Positions 7,524 to 11,955 of a stretch of 11,955 bases of DNA are shown piece by piece. The stretch comes from Deltaproteobacteria bacterium (GTDB taxonomy: Bacteria; Myxococcota; Myxococcia; Myxococcales; 40CM-4-68-19). Position numbers and translations under genes: made by a program. The notes beneath the pieces are model-generated. The model had not been told where the DNA came from, ran no database searches, and saw nothing but the letters and a program-made list of their open reading frames with translations. Position 1 is the first letter of the stretch, and each line of letters opens with the position of its first letter. The DNA lies in assembly GCA_005879505.1 (NCBI GenBank), contig VBKQ01000014.1, positions 1 to 11,955 of the forward strand, in the 5' to 3' direction.

Positions 7524-9079
7524 TGGCTCTCCTCCGGCTTGAGCAGCGGGAAGAGGACCACGTCCCGGATGCTCGGCGAATCGGTGAACAGCATCGCCAG
7601 CCGATCGATCCCGACGCCCTCTCCGGCCGCCGGCGGCATGCCGTGCTCGAGGGCGCGGATGTAGTCGCGGTCCCAGGGCATCGTCTCCTGGTCGCCGCGC
7701 GCCGCCGCTTCCACCTGCGCGCGGAAGCGAGCCTCCTGGTCGCGCGGGTCGTTCAGCTCGGAGAACGCGTTCGCGATCTCCATGCCGCCGGCGAATGCCT
7801 CGAAGCGATCGACGAGCCGCGGCTCGGAGTCGCGCTTGCGGGCGAGCGGCGAGATCTCCAGCGGGAAGTCCACCACGAAGATCGGCCGGTCCTTCGGCAG
7901 CATCGGTTCCACCAACGCTTCGAACGCCCAAGCGATCTTTTCACCGCTGGACACGAGCCTGGCAAATTTCTCCCGCATCTGGCGGTCCTCGACCGGCGCG
8001 AGCCACTGTCCGGCGGAGAGCCTGGCGAGCGCGTCGAGCTGCTGCGGCTGCGTCCCGGCCGCACCGTACAGCTTCGCCACCTCGCCGAGCATGGAGGTGC
8101 GGGGCCAGGGGGGCGCAAACTTGATCTTCACTCCCTGGAACGTCACCTCGTCGGCCCCGGTCACCTCGGTGGCGAGACGCGACACCATGGTCTCCGTCAG
8201 CGCCGTCAGATCTTCGTAGGTCGCGTACGCCTGGTAGAACTCCAGCATGGTGAATTCGGGATTGTGCCGGCGATCGATCCCTTCGTTGCGGAAGACGCGG
8301 CCGATCTCGTAGACGCGCTCGAGCCCGCCGACGATCAGGCGCTTGAGGTGCAGCTCGAGGGCGATGCGCAGCTTGAGATCGAGATCGAGAGCGTTGTGGT
8401 GCGTGGCGAACGGACGCGCGGCCGCTCCTCCCGCCTCCTCCGGCTTGTGCAAGACGGGGGTCTCCACTTCGACGAAATCGAGGTCCTCGAGGAAGCGGCG
8501 GATGCCGGCGATGAGTTCCGTGCGCCGGAGGAAGATCTCGCGCACCTGCAAGCTCGCGCTCAGATCCACGTAGCGCTGCCGGTAGCGAGTCTCGTGGTCG
8601 GTGAGACCGTGCCACTTTTCCGGGAGCGGGCGCAGCGCCTTCGTCAGCAGGCGGTACTCGGTCGCCTCGATGGAGAGCTCGCCGGTCTTCGTGCGCATAG
8701 CGCGGCCACGGGCGAAAACGATGTCTCCCAGATCGGTGAGCTTGAGGACCTCGTACGCCTGGTCGCCGACCTTGTCCTTCTTGACGAAGACCTGCAGGTC
8801 GCCGGTGCGGTCGCGAAGGCTGAGGAAGGTCGCCTTGCCCATGGTGCGCAACGCCACCACCCGTCCGGCGATGCCATAGGGCTCGCTCTGGTCCTCTTCC
8901 AGCTGGGCTGCGTCGTCGTCGGCGTGGCGGATGCGCACGAACCCCGTGGTGTGCGGGACGACGATGCCGTTGCCATACGGCTGGACCCCCTTCTCCCGAA
9001 GGAGGTCGGCCTTCTGCTCTCGCAGGCGGATCTGATCTTCGATCGAGCTGGTCGCTCCAGCCTGGGGAGTGTCGGCCAT
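7520..9079 (-). CDS. lysS: Lysyl-tRNA synthetase, class II
   Basis: A 519-residue class II lysyl-tRNA synthetase, which attaches lysine to tRNA-Lys in the cytoplasm. The anticodon-binding OB-fold covers about 66-145 (YGIAGRVVALRTMGKATFLSLRD). The catalytic domain starts near 160: motif 1 around FLEDLDFVEVETPVL (196-210), GGAAARPFATHHNALDLDL (217-235), motif 2 RVYEIGRVFRNEGIDRRHNPEFTMLEFYQ (255-283) with the conserved FRNE, MEIANAFSELNDP (433-445), and motif 3 GEGVGIDRLAMLF (486-498). Residues 359-384 are more divergent, but the following PIFVVDFPLEISPLAR segment (399-414) is normal. ATG start; upstream SD is weak. The MFS stop is 13 nt upstream and the permease gene overlaps its stop, so it is in the middle of an operon. 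Confidence 0.97.
   Translation of the reverse strand: MADTPQAGATSSIEDQIRLREQKADLLREKGVQPYGNGIVVPHTTGFVRIRHADDDAAQLEEDQSEPYGIAGRVVALRTMGKATFLSLRDRTGDLQVFVKKDKVGDQAYEVLKLTDLGDIVFARGRAMRTKTGELSIEATEYRLLTKALRPLPEKWHGLTDHETRYRQRYVDLSASLQVREIFLRRTELIAGIRRFLEDLDFVEVETPVLHKPEEAGGAAARPFATHHNALDLDLKLRIALELHLKRLIVGGLERVYEIGRVFRNEGIDRRHNPEFTMLEFYQAYATYEDLTALTETMVSRLATEVTGADEVTFQGVKIKFAPPWPRTSMLGEVAKLYGAAGTQPQQLDALARLSAGQWLAPVEDRQMREKFARLVSSGEKIAWAFEALVEPMLPKDRPIFVVDFPLEISPLARKRDSEPRLVDRFEAFAGGMEIANAFSELNDPRDQEARFRAQVEAAARGDQETMPWDRDYIRALEHGMPPAAGEGVGIDRLAMLFTDSPSIRDVVLFPLLKPEESH
7531..7535 (-). promoter_or_regulatory. Shine-Dalgarno fixing the TTG start of the permease gene
   Basis: GGAGG (GGAGGAG in context) on the minus strand lies 7 nt before TTG 7523, within the final lysS codons. 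It supports the long form of the protein that includes the N-terminal membrane extension; the next in-frame ATG is about 66 codons later. Confidence 0.7.
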
Positions 9080-9092
9080 GGGGTGCGTCTCT

Positions 9093-10394
9093 TTACCCTC
9101 TTGCGGCCTGCCCTGTCACCTGAAACGCCCTCTGCGCAAAAGCCCAGTACGCGAGGGGAACGAGCGCGATCAGGCCGCAAGCCGCCATCAGCGCGCGCGC
9201 CGGAATGCCGCGATCGAGCAGCAAGCCGGTGGCGAGCGTGCTGGCCGACAACGTGAGCATGAAGCCGCCGATCTCGGCCGCCGCAACCCGGCCGCGGACG
9301 GCATCCGGAACCATGCGCTGCAGCAAGGTCGAGCCGCTGGTCCAGAGGATGCTGCCGCCCGCGTTCGCCAGGGCGAGCGCGATCGCCGCGTATCCGATCG
9401 CCGGGCTGAGGGCAAAGGCCACGTAACAGACCACGAGGAGCGCAAAAGCCGCGGAGATTCCGCGCCGAAGGCCCTGGTCGTCGGTGCCCGCGATGCGGAA
9501 CGCAGCGAATGGGCCCGCGAAGCTGCCAACGCCGCGCGCGGTCCAGAGCACCGCGATGCCGGCGCCGTTTCCGTACGCGAACACCTTCTCGCCAAAATAG
9601 GCGAGCAGGACCAGCACCCCGCCCAGCGTCAGCCCGAAACTGGCTTTGACCGCGAGGAGGGCCCGTACCCGGCGGTGCGAGGCGACGTAGCGGACGCCTT
9701 CGCGCAGATCGCGAAGGCCGAGCAGGTTCTCGATCTGGGACCCGGGCACTCGCGCTTCCTCCAGCACCTCCATCGCCTGCCGGTCGGCACGCCTGGCATG
9801 TCCCCGCGGCAGGCGCGAGATGAGGGCGGCGGAGACGAGGAAGCTCGCTGCGTCGCAGAGGAAGGCCACGTCGCGGCCGACCAGCGCGAGCGTCACGCCG
9901 CCGATCGCGGAGCCCACTGCCAGTGTCGCCGCCCAGAGCGAGTTCTCCAAGGTAGCGGCGAGCGGATAGTCGGCTTCCGAGACGAGATTCGGCAGCATCG
10001 CCTGCTGCGCGGGCTCGAAGAATGCACTCACCACCGAATGCGCAGTGACCACTGCGTAAGCGATCCAGACCTGGTCAGGCCGGCGAATGAATAGCAGGCA
10101 GAGAACGAGCGCCACGCGCGCGAGGTCGCTCGCCACCATGATGGCGCGCCGCGAGATGCGGTCCGCGAGGACGCCCGCGGCGGGCCCGGCGAGGAACATC
10201 GGGACGAAACGGGTGAGCAGCGCATAGGCGACGGCCTCTCCCTTTCCGGTGAGCTCGAGCAGCAGCGAGAAGAGGGCGACGACGTTGAACCAGTCGCCGA
10301 GCTGCGAGACGGCGTTCGCCGCGTACAGTGTGCGGAAATTGCGGTTGTCCCGCAGGACGCCGAGCAGGCGCCGGATTGAAAAGGAGGCAGCCAA
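9093..10394 (-). CDS. MFS transporter (EntS/MFS_3-like exporter)
   Basis: A 433-residue inner-membrane transporter with about 12 hydrophobic helices. It opens with NRNFRTLYAANAVSQLGDWFNVVA (18-41), the typical start of EntS/MFS_3-type exporters, followed by the loop-2/3 motif GVLADRISRRAIM (74-86). A charged cytosolic loop (about 195-240) divides two six-helix halves, and the C-terminal half carries a second-half counterpart at MVPDAVRGRVAA (361-372). Family members export siderophores, macrolides or other small molecules; the substrate is unknown. The only suitable start is TTG at 10394: in-frame upstream codons run into mtgA on the other strand, and the next helix begins soon after. There is no SD, which fits a near-leaderless mRNA from the TATA element 10 nt upstream. 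It is the first gene of the run leading into lysS. Confidence 0.85.
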   Translation of the reverse strand: MAASFSIRRLLGVLRDNRNFRTLYAANAVSQLGDWFNVVALFSLLLELTGKGEAVAYALLTRFVPMFLAGPAAGVLADRISRRAIMVASDLARVALVLCLLFIRRPDQVWIAYAVVTAHSVVSAFFEPAQQAMLPNLVSEADYPLAATLENSLWAATLAVGSAIGGVTLALVGRDVAFLCDAASFLVSAALISRLPRGHARRADRQAMEVLEEARVPGSQIENLLGLRDLREGVRYVASHRRVRALLAVKASFGLTLGGVLVLLAYFGEKVFAYGNGAGIAVLWTARGVGSFAGPFAAFRIAGTDDQGLRRGISAAFALLVVCYVAFALSPAIGYAAIALALANAGGSILWTSGSTLLQRMVPDAVRGRVAAAEIGGFMLTLSASTLATGLLLDRGIPARALMAACGLIALVPLAYWAFAQRAFQVTGQAARG

Positions 10395-10403
10395 GGGGTC
10401 GCG

Positions 10404-10411
10404 TTTATACT
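10404..10411. promoter_or_regulatory. Possible bidirectional -10 element for MFS gene and mtgA
   Basis: TTTATACT reads TATACT (10406-10411) on the plus strand and TATAAA (10409 to 10404) on the minus strand; each matches TATAAT at five of six positions. A start site about 7-8 nt downstream would fall at about 10418-10420 on plus, where mtgA's ATG is 10419, and at about 10395-10397 on minus, where the MFS TTG is 10394. Neither gene has an SD. Good -35 hexamers at normal spacing are missing on both strands (TTGAAA at 10376-10381 is 24 nt away), so this remains a hypothesis. Confidence 0.5.
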
Positions 10412-10415
10412 CGAT

Positions 10416-11183
10416 GTGATGGCCGTCGAAGTACGCCCACGTCAGGTCGCCCACTGGGCGGCCTTCATCCTCGTTTGCTTCGGATGTCTGGCCGGTCTGT
10501 TCTGGCTGACGTTGCCCTCGGCCGAGTCGTTGCGCCGGGGGAACCCGGCCACGACCGCGCTGATCGAGGCCCGAATGCACGAGGCACGCGAGCGGGGCGG
10601 CGCCGGCCGGCGCAACCAGCACTGGGTGCCGCTCGACCGCATCTCCATCTGGTTGATCCGGTCGGTGGTGAACAGCGAGGACGCGCGCTTCTTCGACCAC
10701 GACGGGATCGACGAGAAGCAGACCCGGATCGCGCTCACCACCGCGCTGGAAGACGGCCGTCTCGGGCGCGGCGCTTCCACCATCACTCAGCAGCTGGCGA
10801 AGAACCTCTGGCTGGGCGAGGAGCGGACTCTGTGGCGCAAGCTCCGGGAGATGTTCCTCGCCCGCAGGCTCGAAAGGCTCGGCAAGCACCGGATCCTGGA
10901 GCTGTACCTGAACGTGGTCGAATGGGGCGACGGAATCTACGGCGCCGACGCGGCCGCGCGCGTCTGGTTCGGGAAATCGGCTGCGGTCCTGTTGCCGGAG
11001 GAAGCGGCGGTGCTGACCGCCATGCTGCCGGCGCCGCGCAAGCGAAATCCCTGGCGCCCGTCGCCCGCGCTGGTGAAGCGCTCGTTCGAGGTCCTGCGGC
11101 TATACGGGACCTATGGCGAGCTCACGCCGGAAGAACTGGCGGATGCGCGCTGGCGTCTGGAGACGATCCTCACGCTACGCTGA
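10416..11183 (+). CDS. mtgA: Monofunctional peptidoglycan glycosyltransferase (GT51)
   Basis: A 255-residue enzyme that polymerises lipid II into glycan strands at the outer face of the inner membrane. One N-terminal anchor (about 12-33) is followed by a single GT51 domain with all hallmark motifs: SEDARFFDHDGID (87-99) with catalytic E88, GRGASTITQQLAKNLWL (117-133), RKLREMFLARRLE (141-153) with the second conserved Glu (E145), and KHRILELYLNVVEWGDGIYG (157-176). No transpeptidase domain follows, and the length is typical of MtgA rather than class A PBPs. Start: GTG 10416 and ATG 10419 are adjacent; ATG 10419 fits a leaderless transcript from the TATACT element. It is divergent from the MFS gene with 21 nt between starts. 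Confidence 0.95.
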   Translation: MMAVEVRPRQVAHWAAFILVCFGCLAGLFWLTLPSAESLRRGNPATTALIEARMHEARERGGAGRRNQHWVPLDRISIWLIRSVVNSEDARFFDHDGIDEKQTRIALTTALEDGRLGRGASTITQQLAKNLWLGEERTLWRKLREMFLARRLERLGKHRILELYLNVVEWGDGIYGADAAARVWFGKSAAVLLPEEAAVLTAMLPAPRKRNPWRPSPALVKRSFEVLRLYGTYGELTPEELADARWRLETILTLR

Positions 11184-11318
11184 TTGCACCGCCTCGCTCT
11201 GATCAGGCGCGGGAAACGGGGCTGGAACCGGCCCGCCGGATTCGGGCTGACCATGCTGGCGGCCGGAATGGGCCTGGTCGCCCGGTCGCTGCGCGCTTAT
11301 CCGGAAGAAGCCGATTGA
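11184..11318 (+). CDS. Possible 44-residue membrane peptide downstream of mtgA
   Basis: A TTG directly follows the mtgA stop (TGATTG) and opens a 44-codon frame. The product has a basic N-terminus (LIRRGKRGWNRP, 6-17), one hydrophobic stretch (GFGLTMLAAGMGLVARSL, 19-36) and an acidic end, the layout of a small single-pass membrane protein. About 80% of its third codon positions are G or C, as in the neighbours, but other frames here are also open, so this is weak support. No SD; translation would depend on coupling to mtgA. It occupies most of the 184-base gap before the VOC gene. It may be non-coding. Confidence 0.3.
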   Translation: MHRLALIRRGKRGWNRPAGFGLTMLAAGMGLVARSLRAYPEEAD

Positions 11319-11341
11319 ACGCCGACGCGTTGGAGTAGGAT
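11315..11341 (+). promoter_or_regulatory. Possible promoter of the VOC gene
   Basis: TTGAAC (11315-11320) and TAGGAT (11336-11341) are separated by 15 nt, shorter than the ideal 17. Each matches its consensus at four of six positions. A transcript would start near 11348, just before the SD. Confidence 0.3.
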
Positions 11342-11354
11342 GCGCCGCCTCAGC

Positions 11355-11360
11355 GGAGGT
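11355..11360 (+). promoter_or_regulatory. Shine-Dalgarno deciding the ATG start of the VOC gene
   Basis: GGAGGT lies 7 nt before ATG 11368. An in-frame GTG at 11359 overlaps this site and is therefore rejected as the start. Confidence 0.75.
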
Positions 11361-11367
11361 GGCACAC

Positions 11368-11823
11368 ATGCCCAAGGCGATTCCCGAAGGACTGCACACC
11401 GTGACGCCGGCACTGACCGTGGACGGCTGCGCGGAAGCGATCGAAACCTGGAAGAAAGCGTTCGGCGCCGAAGAGCGGTTCCGCGCGCCCGATCCGAGCG
11501 GCAAGAAGATCTGGCACGCCGAATTGCGCATCGGCGACTCGATCATCTTCGCCAACGACACCATGCCGGAGATGCCCCAGACACCGCGGCAGGCGCGGCT
11601 GTGGATCTACACGGAAGGAGTGGACCGCGCGTTCCAGCGCGCGAAGGAGGCCGGCCTGAAAGCCGCCATGCCACCGGCAGACATGTTCTGGGGCGACCGC
11701 ATGGCGGAGGTGCACGACCGCTGGGGCAACCAGTGGGTGCTGGCGCAGCACGTGAAGGACCTGAGCCCGGCCGAGATGAAGAAGGCCCAGGACGAGTTCG
11801 TCGCGAGCATGAAGAAGAAGTAG
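11368..11823 (+). CDS. VOC superfamily (PhnB-like / glyoxalase-fold) protein
   Basis: A 151-residue cytoplasmic protein of the vicinal oxygen chelate superfamily, PhnB-like branch (COG2764). The N-terminal PKAIPEGLHTVTPALTVDG (2-20), AIETWKKAFGAEERFR (24-39) and HAELRIGDSIIF (50-61) form the first beta-alpha-beta-beta-beta module; ADMFWGDRMAEVHDRWGNQW (104-123) closes the second. The tail HVKDLSPAEMKKAQ with a Lys-rich end is the usual PhnB-type C-terminus. Members include glyoxalase-, dioxygenase- and resistance-like proteins, and many have no known reaction. H50 is a plausible metal ligand; full metal site not resolved. Nothing in the neighbourhood points to a substrate. Confidence 0.9.
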   Translation: MPKAIPEGLHTVTPALTVDGCAEAIETWKKAFGAEERFRAPDPSGKKIWHAELRIGDSIIFANDTMPEMPQTPRQARLWIYTEGVDRAFQRAKEAGLKAAMPPADMFWGDRMAEVHDRWGNQWVLAQHVKDLSPAEMKKAQDEFVASMKKK

Positions 11824-11846
11824 CCGGTCCTTCGTCGCATTTCCTT

Positions 11847-11882
11847 CGCGCACACCGCGCGGGAGCTCGCGCGGTGTGCGCG
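11847..11882. terminator. 15-bp hairpin between convergent genes, likely bidirectional terminator
   Basis: A perfect 15-base inverted repeat (11847-11861 with 11868-11882) encloses the 6-base loop GGAGCT. It sits 23 nt after the VOC stop and 3 nt beyond the apparent stop of a minus-strand gene. Neither strand carries a clear U-tract next to the stem, so it may act as a 3'-end stabiliser or as a terminator of the kind seen in GC-rich bacteria. Confidence 0.6.
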
Positions 11883-11885
11883 TCT

Positions 11886-11955
11886 TCAGAAACCGTCCGT
11901 TGCCGTCAGGAAGGCCGCCGGAATTCCCTTCCGGAGTCGATCCGAAATCTTCGCC
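11886..11955 (-). CDS. C-terminal fragment of a convergent gene (product not recognisable)
   Basis: On the minus strand one frame is open from the window edge and ends with TGA at 11888-11886, giving 22 residues that finish in AAFLTATDGF. Third-position GC is fairly high (about 15 of 22), and the stop is immediately followed by the shared hairpin, as expected for a true gene end. Too short to identify. Confidence 0.4.
   Translation of the reverse strand, partial: AKISDRLRKGIPAAFLTATDGF

Noticed and set aside
7523..9256. 577-residue plus-strand open frame opposite lysS
   Set aside because: Antisense shadow of lysS; no motifs, and lysS has every class II motif in its own frame.
9069..10094. 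341-residue plus-strand open frame opposite the MFS gene
   Set aside because: Arg/Glu/Asp/His-rich antisense shadow; the minus strand encodes a coherent 12-helix transporter.
10379..10387. Strong SD-like AAGGAGG on the plus strand before mtgA
   Set aside because: It is about 30 nt from the mtgA start and no nearer start codon follows. On the other strand it is simply early codons of the MFS gene.
10328..11338. 336-residue plus-strand frame overlapping mtgA
   Set aside because: Out-of-frame Arg/Ala/Pro translation; mtgA in the neighbouring frame has all GT51 motifs.
11918..11934. CCGGAA/TTCCGG inverted repeat near the window end
   Set aside because: Only six base pairs, and it lies inside the apparent coding fragment of the convergent gene.

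Overview
The window is GC-rich bacterial DNA with tightly packed genes, strong Shine-Dalgarno sequences and several TTG starts. The gene set points to a Gram-negative organism: an outer-membrane barrel protein, Lol lipoprotein-export genes and a monofunctional peptidoglycan glycosyltransferase. The base composition, the outer-membrane protein style (GMGG...NPA near the mature N-terminus) and the lysS-lolC-lolD order are most like Myxococcota / former Deltaproteobacteria. That assignment is an inference from remembered family features, not from a search.

Layout. (1) Positions 1-1597, minus strand: an AraC-type regulator followed after 7 bases by a secreted metal-dependent amidohydrolase whose C-terminus lies outside the window. 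(2) Positions 1766-2968, plus: an outer-membrane barrel protein divergent from the regulator and closed by a probable intrinsic terminator. (3) Positions 3049-3912, plus: a stand-alone Dam-type adenine methyltransferase with no restriction partner in view. (4) Positions 10394 down to 4014, minus: a long run of MFS exporter, lysS, a LolC/E-type permease, lolD and a coiled-coil Gln-rich putative lipoprotein. Gaps are 13 nt, a 4-nt overlap, 1 nt and 89 nt, so the first four genes look like one operon. (5) Positions 10416-11183, plus: mtgA, divergent from the MFS gene with only 21 nt between the two start codons, followed by a possible 44-residue membrane peptide. (6) Positions 11368-11823, plus: a VOC (PhnB-like) protein, then a 15-bp hairpin apparently shared with a convergent gene of which only about 22 C-terminal codons are visible.

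How the genes relate. Regions 4 and 5 share an envelope theme: lipoprotein release from the inner membrane (LolC/LolD), a lipoprotein-like product, and peptidoglycan glycan-strand synthesis (MtgA), together with lysyl-tRNA synthetase. Nothing in the window is a phage, transposon, CRISPR array or obvious defence island. The least ordinary items are the enlarged LolC/E-type permease, which carries about six additional predicted membrane segments around and inside its normal N-terminal region, and the 21-bp divergent MFS/mtgA intergenic region, whose single TATA-like core could serve as -10 element for both strands and would give near-leaderless mRNAs in both directions. Both are mainly sequence inferences.
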